Shown one piece after another: positions 35,146 to 46,467 of a DNA stretch of 64,000 nucleotides; the first letter of the stretch is position 1; every line of letters starts with the position of its first letter. The stretch is from Boothiomyces macroporosus (Eukaryota; Chytridiomycota; Chytridiomycetes; Rhizophydiales; Terramycetaceae). Under the pieces are notes generated by a model. The model did not search any database. It saw only the letters and a list, made by a program, of their open reading frames with translations, and was not told where the DNA came from. A program made the position numbers and the translations under genes. The stretch covers positions 1-64,000 of the forward strand of contig JADGKB010000015.1 of assembly GCA_027604185.1 (NCBI GenBank). The letters are read 5' to 3'.

Positions 35146-38006
35146 TTATTCTAAACTTATTCCCACAATATTCTCGGATGATTCTACTGTTTCTTTGGGC
35201 ATTACAATAAGTTTGGCCACCGAAAAATACACAGCTAGGCAGATTGCAAATAATAATAAATAAATGCTGTAAATAATAGAATGTACTACTATAGGGGTGG
35301 AATAAAGCGTAGTGATCAATAGCCCTACGAGATGCGCTATTAAAAAGGATGTTTGTATGATCATCCCGCCATTTTTCAGCTTTGACAGCTTTTTCTGGAA
35401 AGAAAACTTATAACCAGAAGATTTGATTGCACATAAATCAAGAACTATTTTGATACATGCAAAAATGAACATAAGGTACGTCAAGTATTCTCGAACAATT
35501 CCAAATAATGTAGCAAACAATGCCGAAAGTCCGCTAAATATTCCAAAAACTGACGAAAAGAAGAGTATCAGGTACAGCGAGCTAGAATAGCCAATCTTGT
35601 GGTATTTTCTAATGATTGCAACGGCTGGAAGGTAGAAAAATACTGGTATATAGAGGGCAGACAGAAATATGAATGTGAGACGCCAGATCCTATTAAACCC
35701 ATAAAACGTGACACTTGATGAATATAGTATCATTTCTGAAGGTATTGTGCTGGCAAGCACCATATAGATTTGGTCTGCATTTTGGAAATCGAAATTAATA
35801 CTTCCATATAAATTGGAATAGCCTGTATACTGCCACTCCAATGGCTGGATATTCCCATTGCAGTCCGCTGCTCCGTTGTAAGTTGTGTTGCTCAAACTGA
35901 TATAACAGGGCGATATGAGCACTTGAAGAGGAAGTGCACCATAACCAGTATCAACATTACCTGCCCATCCAGAAACGGACCATTGTCTCCATCGCATCAC
36001 CCCAGACCAATCGCTCTTTCGTGGAATGAATTTTAGCAATGTAGGAATAGTGGAAATATTCGCTAGCGTAATGCCAGGGTGTGGAAGTGTAAAAGTAGGA
36101 TCCATTTGTTCAGTAAACAACTTTACCCGCTGACAATTAAATTCTCTGGTATTAAAAACTTCAGTGGCATAAGATGTAAGAACATTTAAGGTTGAGTGTT
36201 TGGAGATTAATTGCAATATTAGTTCCAGCTGACTTGCAAACATATCTGTAGCATGACCCAAGGTGAGTGCTCGTAGCACAATCTCTCGATCAAAGGTGGT
36301 TTGATCCTGTTGTGTCAACCCAACGCTCAGAATTTGATTCCTTACTTTCCACAACGCACCACTAAATAACATTCCATCTAAGGTTAGTGCATGTTACCTG
36401 TGTGCACTTCTCCAACCGCATCCACACAAGTATAGTCATTGTTAAGATTTCTCTTTGGATGGCTGTTGTATGTTTTGGTAAAATCACTTTGTTGGCAATC
36501 AATTGCTGCAAAATAGTCAGCCCACGCTTCGTTCATGGCTCCTGGATCGCTTCGTAATCCAGTAGAGCCCCAAACGTAAGAAGGAAGCTCGGGAATGTAT
36601 TGACCAACTAGGGCATGAGTCAATTCATGGAACACGGTACAATCATTCAAGCCCCAGTCGTACTGTGAGTTTTGGCCAAACACAAAATAAGTATAGGGAT
36701 AATTATCTCTCAAGAGACAGCCTCCATCAGTGCAATTTTTGTTTGATGGATCAAAAAATGGAGCCCTACTATAAAATGCGTCTGAATATCCTTGGTTTTG
36801 ATCAAACATTACTGGATTGCTAAGATTCTTCCCTAAACCAGCTTTTAACTGAGCGTGAAAGTCTGGGTATTTTGAGTTAGAATTGTCGGTGTTGAGAATT
36901 TGATAATTACTAAGAAACCGTATCGGGGCTCCGTTTCCTGTTAATACTCCGGTAGAGTTTCCTTTTGGATCTGGTATAGTGCAGTTTGGTCCTGAGCCAG
37001 TGAAACAAAAGGTATCATTTCCTAGCAAGTTTCTCAGAAACTTCGCGTGTAATGTAAGAAAGTAATATATCTGAAGCTCAGAAAAGGAATCAGTAAATTC
37101 CTTCCCGGTATAGCTCTGAAAGTCAGTGTCAGACCCCCAGACACCATTACTGTTGTTTAAACGCGAGGCTACAACTGCAGCCCTATCCCATGCCATATAT
37201 ATCGTGTTATTTATATATCCATTTGCCTGCCAGTCAAAGTAATAGTCAATTTCTCTGCCATCGACAGTGAAAGGACTAGTTGGAGCATAATAGTCTACAT
37301 TTCGTTTCATAGTATCATTTGCGTCTACACAATAAGCTTGATCCAAATCGCAGCTATTAGTGCCGTCAAAGCACATGTATGCAAAGCAAGTGTTGGAGCT
37401 TTGAAAATCTTGGCCTTTAATGGATAAATTTGTCTTGATTGTACCTCCAATATCCACAACCGGAGGTGTCGTGCCAAGAGTTGGATTACTGTACGCAGGA
37501 TAAACCATGGCTTTGTCATGATATACTCTGGGATACGTTCCCACAAGTTCTTTTCCAATCGCGTCTATAATCCACACATGAGACATTGTTAAAGGACTAT
37601 TTCTATCATATATCCTCCATGACAAGTGTAAATTCTCTCCTACAGGGAAATACACCTGCTGACCTTCAACTGGTGCTGAAAACGTCCGGTGATAACATTG
37701 AATAACCTGGATTGCTTCTTCAAGCACAATCGCATTTTCACTTATCACCTCTTTGAATCCATAGTGTGTTTTGTGATACTCTACTCCATTCTTGCCAATT
37801 GAAATTAGTTGCTCCTGATTCAACACAGGAATTCCATGAATAATTGGACTAACTCTGATCGTTTTATACTCTCCAATATTAGTGAGTGAATGTGAATAGT
37901 TGTAAGGTATGCTGATATTGTGTTTTTCCAGAATGGCTTTGATTTGATTGCATAGAGCAAGTTGAATCAGTAGTAGTGTAACGAAAATAAACATGTAAAA
38001 ATACAT
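35146..38006 (-). CDS. Membrane-anchored zinc metallopeptidase (gluzincin type)
   Basis: A signal peptide (MYFYMFIFVTLLLIQLALC) leads into a ~750-residue luminal or extracellular part with many Asn-Xaa-Ser/Thr sites. The zinc site is FHELTHALVG (HELTH, residues ~460-464), and NEAWADYFAA (~498) supplies the third ligand Glu, an arrangement like M36/M4 gluzincins. About five membrane spans follow from residue ~770. Exons are 38006-36398 and 36377-35146, with a 20-nt intron, 946 residues. The first ATG gives the signal peptide directly. Fungalysins are normally secreted without a membrane region, so this architecture is unusual. The exact family is uncertain. AATAAA overlaps the stop. Confidence 0.72.
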
Positions 38007-38063
38007 GCCGCGAAAAGCCAAATATTTCCCTTCTCATAAGCACAAGTTAAAATGAGAATAGGT

Positions 38064-38069
38064 TTTATT
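38064..38069 (-). terminator. AATAAA overlapping the PRP22 stop
   Basis: On the minus strand the TAA stop (38070-38068) is followed directly by TAAAA, forming the hexamer. Confidence 0.45.
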
Positions 38070-41000
38070 AAAAAGCTTGGCTGTTGTAGATAGCAGCAGC
38101 TTGTCTGGAGAGACGCCATTCGTCTGTTTTCTGGTAACGATTGTACAAAGGCTCGAGGGTTTCGTTCTTCTTTCTTTTGGACAGTGCGTTTGCATCCACC
38201 TATGATTAATAAAACAACTTACTGCTTTGTAGTAGTTTGGAGCTACTTCCACGAGCCACTTGGATTCAATTGAGATTACTTCCCTCATGTATTCTTTAGT
38301 TGTCATCACCAATCCATGGTAAATTACCCATTCAGGCTGTTTGTTGAATAATGCAGATGACGGATGAATGTGTACTGGGGTACCTTCAACTAGGGTCTTG
38401 TAGCCTTCGGTTGCATCCTTTTTCGCTGCGTGTCTGAAAAATCCACCGCAAATAGCTTTGCGCACGTTATCATAGTTTCTTCCACAAGACACAATATCTT
38501 GCTTGTATCTTTCCATAATACCATGCATCTGTTTACGAATATCTTGTGCTCTTCTCATGGATCTATTCTGGATAAAGTTTTCATGGCACCACCCGCTTGA
38601 AAAGTTGCTGTTTCTCCATCCCTCATACACTGCAAGCAAAGTCAAATGGTCGCCCTCAGGCTGATGAAACTTTGCCTTTTTGGAATCTGCCTGTGATTGC
38701 TTTTCTTTTGGCCTGTAAAATACGTTTTCCGCAGTTAGCATTGCTACAATTGTCAACACTTCTTCTGAACATCCCAGTTCTACCGAAAACATTAAAGTTT
38801 TTGCAAGAGCAGGATCTAGAGGGAATTCTGCCATCTTTCGGCCAATTTTGGTCAACAGTCCTTCATTATCCAGAGCCCCAAGCTGGAAAAGCAATTCGAG
38901 AGCCGTAATTAACGTGTTTATCGGTGGAGGATCCATAAAATCAAAGTTGATCAAATCATTGATTCCCATGGCTTTCAGTGTAAGCACGATGATGGACAGA
39001 TTCATTCTCTGGATTTCGGGAACAGTGTTCATCATCATTTCGTTTCTATATGCGTTTTCAGTATATAGTCGGTATGCCCTATTATTAATGACAATTACTT
39101 TCCAGGCCCAGTTCTTCCAGCCCTACCACTTCTTTGACGTGCTTGCGCTTGTGAAATAGGAACAACAACCAGAGCATCCATTCCCAACTTGGGATCGTAG
39201 GTGTTTTGTTTGACAAATCCAGGATCAATAACATAGAAAATACCATCAATAGTGATGGAGGTTTCGGCAATGTTGGTGGCAATAACAATCTTTCTAGCAC
39301 CAGGAGGTGCAGGTTCAAAAATCTTGGACTGCATTTCGGACGGTTGGGCAGAATAAATTGGCAAAATAATAAGCTCTGGAACTGAAGAGCCAAGAGCTTT
39401 CATTCGTTCGTAAAGCACTTCACACGCAGTATCGATTTCTTCTTGACCAGTCAAGAAAAGTAGAATATCGCCAGGTGGTTCAGACAAGTGAATTTGCATT
39501 GCTGTAATTAATGCAGAGTCTAAATAATCTGGTTCGGGTTCTTTTGCATACAATACTTCAACTGGGAATGTTCTTCCAGGAATCGTTAGAATTGGACAAT
39601 TGAAAAAATAAGATGAGAATCTTTCAGCGTCAAGTGTGGCAGATGTGACAATCAATCTTAAATCAGGGCGTTCCTTGACAGCCTTCTTTAGCAAACCAAA
39701 CAACACATCTGTCGAAACAGTTCTCTCGTGCGCTTCGTCCAGTAACAGCACTGAATACTTTGATACTTTAGGATCAATCAAACATTCACGCAAAAGCATA
39801 CCGTCCGTCATGTACTTGATTCTTGTTTCTGGAGAAGTGCAATCTTCAAAACGGATTGTATATCCTACTTCCTGTCCTAATCGACATCCAACTTCCTCAG
39901 CTACACGCTTGGCTACCGACATGGCAGCCACTCTTCTTGGTTGGGTACATCCAACCATACCTTTGCTGGCAAATCCAGCCTCTGCTAGATATTGCGTGAG
40001 CTGTGTGGTCTATAGTTAATAAATAGCGAACCTTTCCTGAACCAGTATCTCCCACAACAATTAGAATCTTGTTATCCTCAACGGCTTGAATGATGGTATC
40101 ACGAAGTTTATAAATTGGAAGGGAAGCCCTCTGATCCTTGATGGACAAGCTAGTAATTTTTCCAAAAGTAGTATTAGTGTTGAAAACCTTCTTTTTCCAT
40201 TCAGGTTGTGCCTTTTGTGCGGTATCTTTCTTTGGAGCCATAGGATCATGATAGTTTTGGTTTGCTAATTTTTGATCTGCTTCATATTGCTCTATTTGCT
40301 GTTGTGCTCTCAGTTCTCTTCTTTCCTTTGCCAAAGTTGCACCAGTTAGCGCAGCCCTGTTCAAAGATCCGTCTGGATTCTTTACAATTTTGATTGGTGA
40401 TAAAGTTATACTCTGTTTTGTTTGACCAGCCAGGAATGAAGGTTCTAATTCTTGCACTTCTACATCCAATTCTTCTTCCTTATCTTCATAGTTTAACAAT
40501 CCATGTTCTTCATCAAATGTAGGATAATCTTTTGGATGTAGCACTCCAGATGCAATCAATTGCTTGATTTCATATCTTTCTGGGGAAGTGAATCGCTTTT
40601 GCTGCGGTTTGGCAAATTCGTCATCTTTGATCAACTCCTTATTTCTTTCTTTTCTAGTTAGAGATTCGGATAAATCTTTTCCAGTTTCTTGATCAACATC
40701 TTTCATTGACAGACCAATTCTTTTTCCAGCAATAGACATTACTTTTACTTTGATTCTATCGTTCCGTTCAACCACGTCGGAAGGATGGGCTACTCTTTTA
40801 TTCGCTAGCATTGCAGAAATATGCACCATACCTTCTGCTTTGGATTTGATTCCTTCCAATGCAACAAATACTCCAAAATCTTTAACAGACGTTACTCTTC
40901 CATTATAAATCTTGTAAAGAATAGGCTCATCATCCAATTTTGGTCTTGATCTTCCTCTTTCTTCAGATCTATCTCTTCTCCTTCTGTCATTATCTGGAGA

Positions 41001-41552
41001 GCGCCTTCTTCGTCTGTCATCCCTATCTCTTCTTTCATCTGGAGAATCTCTCAAAGAACGTCTTCTGTCTGAATCTCTAGGAGAACGTCTTCTTTGTTCA
41101 GGTGAAGAGTTTCTTTCCTTTTTTCTTGAAGCTTCCTGCAGCAGCTTCTCTTTCAGTTCTTCCTCTTCTCTTTTACGTTTTAATTCATGCTCTTCTCTTA
41201 ATTCTTCTTTCATCATTTGCTCAATTCTGGCATGGTCATCCTTTACTGCCAAACCTGGGAATAAAGCCTTCTTATCCACAGTGTCCTTTTCCCAGCTTTC
41301 TTCCTTCTTTTTCTTCTTCTTTTTGGGCATAATTGTGTGAATCAAACGGTCGATATTCTCTATAAATGAAACAGGAAATTCAGCTCCAATTCCTTCCAGT
41401 TTCTTTTTAAAGTCAGTCAGGTCCTTGGATTTCCTGTTGAGGTTGATTATGAATTCTGCAAGAACTTTGTCGTCCATTCCTGTATGGTTGAATAATTCCT
41501 TTGTGATTTTATCAACCAGTGAGAGATATTCCAATTTTTCTAGATCAGCCAT
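38068..41552 (-). CDS. PRP22: Splicing helicase PRP22 / DHX8
   Basis: PRP22 is the DEAH helicase that releases spliced mRNA from the spliceosome and helps proofread 3' splice sites. The product (1139 residues) has a Lys- and RS/RD-rich N-terminal region, an S1 domain ([20 protein letters not shown]), motif I GDTGSGKTTQ, motif II DEAHER, motif [11 protein letters not shown] and motif [14 protein letters not shown]. The C-terminus ([20 protein letters not shown]) is recovered only after a 23-nt intron is removed. Exons are 41552-40032, 40009-39099, 39078-38223 and 38199-38068; introns are 22, 20 and 23 nt. The first intron falls directly after the Walker A Lys. The start at [10 protein letters not shown] matches the family. 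Confidence 0.92.
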
Positions 41553-41795
41553 TCAACAAAAAAGTTAAAAATTTGTTTCAAACAATAATTATATACAAGA
41601 TTCTTTGAAATTGATCGATCTGATCAGCATTGATTTTGTGCTATTAAAAGATCTTTGCTTTCTACACCAAGTTAGTCACCTGACCTTACCATACCTGTAT
41701 GGATATGTAGTCATACTAATTACTAACAAATTATTGCTGTCCACATTCTCTTTTGCCAACAAAATAATTTTTTGCTTGATTTAGAGCATCTCAGA

Positions 41796-42241
41796 ATGGG
41801 AGGGTGTTGTTCAAAAAAAGAGGACGAAAATACAGTAACCAGATAATAATAGCAGGTAGATGAAACCACAAGGCTCATAGACACTATACCAGAGCAGCAT
41901 GAAATTGAGGAGCCAAACAAATTGACCAATATTGTATCTACCACTGCAGAGTACATATCCCATAACCTAGTTTACTCATTGATATATCAACAACAAAGAT
42001 GCTGGATAAAATGTTGCCGGAAGCCATGGAGCAGCGATCACTAAGATACCAGTACAAAGTAGCTAACCAAAGGCAAAGAATTGAACAGATAGTTCTACCA
42101 AAGATATCGGAAATCAATTTCACTCCGCATTCAACTGGGCCGCCTTTACTGACCCTTGAGCAAGTAGCGATGATGCAGGAAAAATTAGATAATTATCAAC
42201 CAGAACAATTAAAAGTAAATAAACTAGTACTATCATTGTAA
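41796..42241 (+). CDS. LAMTOR1: LAMTOR1-like Ragulator anchor
   Basis: The N-terminus MGGCCSKKE has a myristoylation Gly and palmitoylation cysteines, as in LAMTOR1/p18, which tethers the Ragulator to lysosomes or vacuoles for TORC1 signalling. ETTRLI, DLLIDISTTKML, the MEQRSLRYQ helix and LPKISEINF follow the family layout. Exons are 41796-41834, 41853-41950 and 41971-42241 (135 residues). The first intron can end at TAG (18 nt) or at the adjacent CAG (21 nt), adding or removing one Gln. It is divergent from PRP22 across 243 nt. Identification rests on the lipidation signature plus weak similarity. Confidence 0.62.
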
Positions 42242-42380
42242 TAATTAATCTGGAATACAGTAAATCTCTCTTTGGAATAAGCCCACACTATTGTTTGCGG
42301 TTGGTATGACTCTTCATCTCATCAACTCCGTGTGGCTGGATCACCATTTAAAAAGACTATCGTGTTTCGATATTTTTCAA

Positions 42381-43737
42381 ATGTCAAAAGGAAAAGTATT
42401 GCTCGCTTACTCTGGTGGTTTAGATACTTCATGTATCTTGGCTTGGTTAATTGATCAAGGATACGAAGTTATGGCTTACATGGCTAATATCGGCCAAGAA
42501 GAAGATTTCAAAGCTGCCGAACAGAAAGCTCTTAAAATTGGAGCCACCAAAGTATTTATTGAAGTATTATTGAGCTAATGTAGGATATTCGCCAAGAGTT
42601 TGTCAGCGATCTTGTCTGGCCAGCTGTGCAGTCCAATTTAATCTACGAAGTACTTGGTTTTAACCATAGGGAGTCTATTTGTTGGGTACCGCATTAGCCC
42701 GTCCAGTAATTTGCAAGAAACAGGTAGAAATAGTCTAATCAAGATTGAAATTGCAAAGCGCGAAGGTTGCCAATTCGTTTCACATGGTTGCACAGGAAAA
42801 GGAAACGACCAAGTCAGATTTGAATTAGGCTACTACTCTTTGCATCCTACCATTCAAGTAATTACTCCATGGAGAGATCCTGGTATACAGTTTTTAATGT
42901 AGCATTCTTTAATAAATTTCCAGGAAGACCAGCACTCCTTGAATATGCCAAATTAAAAGGAATTCCAGTTGTGCAAACTGCAAGCAAGCCATGGTCTACT
43001 GATGAAAACCTGTATCATATCTCATATGAAGCAGGTATCCTCGAAAACCCAGACCAAACTCCTCCAAAGGATATGTGGAAGCTTACTGTTGATCCTGAAG
43101 ATGCTCCAAACACTCCAGAACGTCTCTCTATCCACTTTAGCAATGGTATTCCTGTTAAAGTTGAAAATACTTCCAATGGCAAAATAGTAGAAAAGGATGA
43201 TTTGGCTCTGTTTTTGTATCTAAATGAAGTTGGGAGAAAACATGGTGTTGGCCGTCTGGATATTGTGGAAAACAGATTCATTGGTATCAAATCTAGAGGT
43301 TGTTATGAAACACCTGGCGGTACTATTCTTCGTGCAGCTCATGTTGATTTGGAAGGATTAACTCTTGATCGCGAAGGTAATTTTTACTGATCCAGTTCGT
43401 AGATTAAAGGATCAATACACTCAGAAACTAGCTGAAATCATTTATAATGGAATGTGGTTCTCTGCCGAAAGAGAATTCCTAATGGCAAGTATTGCTCATT
43501 CACAAACCGTCGTAAATGGAGTTGTTAAAGGTACTTTTAGTTAACTCAGTTAAATTGTTTAAGGGAGCGGTTTATATTGAAGGAAGATCATCACCAAACT
43601 CTCTTTACGATGAAAAGGTAGCTTCTATGGATGAAACTGATGGGTTCCATCCTGAATTCTCTGAAGGCTTTATTCGTATTACTTCAATTCGTTTGCGCGC
43701 ATATATGAACCAAAAGGAAAAGTTTCAAAAACAATAA
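42381..43737 (+). CDS. ASS1: Argininosuccinate synthase
   Basis: The enzyme joins citrulline and aspartate using ATP in arginine synthesis. The N-terminal pyrophosphatase loop [35 protein letters not shown] and [20 protein letters not shown] are all present. Seven exons (42381-42563, 42584-42649, 42670-42723, 42744-42882, 42903-43376, 43396-43530, 43550-43737) give 412 residues, the typical eukaryotic length. Six introns of 19-20 nt all contain TAA or TGA near the acceptor. The exact fit of this well-conserved enzyme makes it the clearest proof of the intron sizes. The ATG at 42381 gives MSKGKVLL; upstream frame has no better start. The stop lies within AATAAA. Confidence 0.96.
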
Positions 43738-43914
43738 ATTTCATCTCTAACGATTGGGAATGGCTTTTGAACAGTCTCAGTACCAGGTTTGTAAATTTAT
43801 ATTGGTGAGCATACTTGCGGCCACTGATGAGTTGAAACTAGGGATAGTCTTAGTAGTATTACCGTTCGGCATCCAGAGACAGTATGTAGTTGCAATGTTT
43901 AAAAAGTTTGACTT

Positions 43915-45111
43915 ATGAAATTCAATCTGCTTTTCGCAATTGCAAATTGTTTAAGCTACAGCAACATTACAAAAATAGTTTATTCGAATGAAAGCGAGAA
44001 GCAAATCGACGGATTCTTTTCAACCGGTGGCCATACGAATAACTGGGCGATTCTCGTAGATACATCAAGGTTCTGGTTTAATTACAGACATATTGCAAAT
44101 ACACTCTCCATTTACAGGACAGTCAAGCGGTTAGGGATTCCCGACTCAAATATTATACTGATGTTGGCAGATGATGTTGCTTGTAATTCTAGGAACCCTG
44201 TTCCTGCAACTGTTTATAATAGCTACTTGAGAAAGTTGGATCTGTATGGTGACAACATTGAAGTAGATTACAGAGGGTATGATGTCAATGTGGAGAATTT
44301 CATTCGATTGCTGACTGGTAATATTCTTTAATCAAAGGCAGACATGAAGAACATACCCCACGTTCTAAAAGGCTTTTGACTGATGATAGATCGAATGTAC
44401 TAGTGTATATGACTGGCCATGGTGGAGAAGACTGTAACTACCACTAACTGTAGTTTTGAAATTTCAAGATAATGAAGAGCTGGGATCGCAGGATTTGGCA
44501 GATGCTTTTGCGCAAATGTACGAAAAGAAAAGATACCACGAGCTATTGTTTATGATTGATACTTGCCAAGCTGCTTCCATGTACACCAAGATTTACTCTC
44601 CAAACATTCTATCTGCAGCATCAGCGAAATCTGGCGAGCCTAGTTACTCTCACCATGCAGATAATGACATTGGTGTTGCTGTTATTGATCGATTTACTTA
44701 TTACAATCTAGAGACTTTTGAAAAAATGGAGCGAGATGATCAGCAATCCCTAGCCAAACTAGTATTTATCCTTAATGATAGTTTTCTACTTATAATCCGC
44801 AATTAATGCACTCTCATCCAACTGTTAGAGGTGACCTATTCAAAAGACACCTGTCCAAAACTCCAGTTACTGATTTCTTTGGAGGGGTGCAGAGTGTGGA
44901 ATTAACAGCATCAAAGACCAAATTAGCAGAAAAGAAGACAATTATTCCTACTGAGAAAAAGGTCTTTAAAGAATTGCCCAAGGTGCATACTAGCAATTTA
45001 CTTTGTCCTACCACTTTTCTAGAAGCGATTCCGTTGAATTTTTGGATTGGATTAGCCCTGTTTATTACATTATCTGCTATATCTATTGCTGCAGAAACAA
45101 AGCCAATATAA
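43915..45111 (+). CDS. GPI8: GPI transamidase catalytic subunit GPI8/PIG-K
   Basis: GPI8 is the cysteine-protease-like subunit that transfers proteins to GPI anchors in the ER. A signal peptide ([15 protein letters not shown]) precedes [18 protein letters not shown]. The catalytic His is in [15 protein letters not shown] and the Cys in [11 protein letters not shown]. The C-terminus has [10 protein letters not shown] and a single membrane anchor ([16 protein letters not shown]). Exons are 43915-44317, 44338-44433, 44454-44761 and 44782-45111 (378 residues), with three 20-nt introns. The second intron falls just after the active-site GHGG. It is convergent with the next gene, 21 nt between stops. 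Confidence 0.94.
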
Positions 45112-45132
45112 CATTAAGATTTATTACAATTA

Positions 45133-46027
45133 TTACTTTTCAATTTCATCCCAATCTGGCCGTGTGAGGGCATCTTTAAAGGCATTTCCAATAGCTTTTG
45201 CATCATCGCTAGTCATGTTCTGAATTATACTACTATTAGGAGTAGCAGGTCGGTCCAAGTCTTTAAGACACTCTTTGATTGAATTTCCATCAATTTCACC
45301 GTCAATCAAAGCTTCTGAAGAGCCTCTCCTAAAATCAAAAGACCTGTCTAAATCTAGCGAATTCACGGATGGAATTCGTGGTAATTGTACTGGTTCTGAC
45401 AGATTGGATATCCTGGCTTCGTTGACGGGTGGTACGACTACTATAGTTTGAACATTGCTTTCTGGCTTTTCCAGTATAGCTAATTTATCTGTATTGCGTT
45501 TCATGTACCAGACCACTAAAGCACAAGCTATGATAAATAGTATACCAAAGACAATTAGTAACCAATAAAGCGTGGGTAGAGTAGTAGTAGGGTCTATCTG
45601 TGGTGTTGGGCTAGCAGTCGTATTGGTGGTTGCTATAATTAAAAGATCGCTTACACAACTTGATAGGAACTCGGGTAGAATTATAAATGGGGCCAACCAA
45701 GCAATCATTGTACAGTTGGTTGTGTAACTGAAAAAAGAATTCATTATTACTTTGGATTTGCTCGTTGCTAACCAAGTTGTTTGGAATCACAATGCTAGCG
45801 AACGCAAGTGAATTGCTTTGTTGGGGAATAATGCTGTACGTATGTATAGCCAGCGAATTCTGTATTTTACAAGGATTCTGATTCTCTGATTGGGGATTGC
45901 CTTGATATAGCGTCAAATCAAGCACATCTGAAGATGGGATGGAGACCAGTGTCCAAGAGATATTGAATGGCGTTCCCAGTGCAATTTCCAGCGGAGAACA
46001 AAAATCTGTGCAAGTGTAAAGTCCCAT
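45133..46027 (-). CDS. Single-pass surface protein with Kre9/Knh1-like ectodomain
   Basis: The ectodomain (EIALGTPFNISWTLV, then LTLYQGNP and an IVIPNNL segment) resembles the Ig-like Kre9/Knh1 domain of fungal wall proteins. A Thr/Pro-rich stalk, one membrane span (LYWLLIVFGILFIIACALVV) and a ~120-residue cytoplasmic tail with Ser-rich segments follow. Exons are 46027-45655 and 45632-45133, with a 22-nt intron, 290 residues. No signal peptide is visible at this ATG, so an upstream exon may be missing in the 440-nt gap. It is followed upstream by another single-pass receptor-like gene on the same strand. A wall-stress sensor role is an inference. Confidence 0.6.
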
Positions 46028-46467
46028 TTGGTTGAAAATTAAAAAGAAGTTTTAACTTCTGCCACGACTTTGTTTATTTTTTGAACGTGGACAGAATTCC
46101 ACCCTTAACTTGGGTATGGCCAGGATTCAAATATACTGCTGTACTACTAAACGAGATGCGATTAAATTCTACATCAGTTCAATTGTCCATGATTAAACAG
46201 GTAATAGCAACTCAATGTTCAGTTTGCCGCAGAATCAAAAATCACGTGATCGGGGCGTAGTGGCGCGGGCTGCTCCATTAGGGGACGAGAAAGAAAAAAT
46301 CTTTACATTCGCAATTTCCATCTTTTCTGCAGCTTCTATTCTACTTAAGACTAGAGACTTTCTAGGTGGAAAAAGAATAACGGGCTTTTAATTCTTCTGC
46401 AGTCGACTTATGATTGCCGAAGGGATGTTAGGTCCAACATTTTTTATATTACTTTATTAAACATAAC
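46028..46467. other. 440-nt intergenic region, mostly without recognisable content
   Basis: This separates two minus-strand surface-protein genes. It contains a TCACGTGA palindrome (46242-46249), a locally GC-rich stretch after it and several short frames, none with support. It may hold a missed leader exon for the downstream gene as well as its promoter. Confidence 0.4.
46242..46249. promoter_or_regulatory. TCACGTGA palindrome (bHLH-type site)
   Basis: This is the second copy of the octamer also seen at 12248-12255. It lies about 215 nt upstream of the Kre9-like gene start. Confidence 0.4.
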
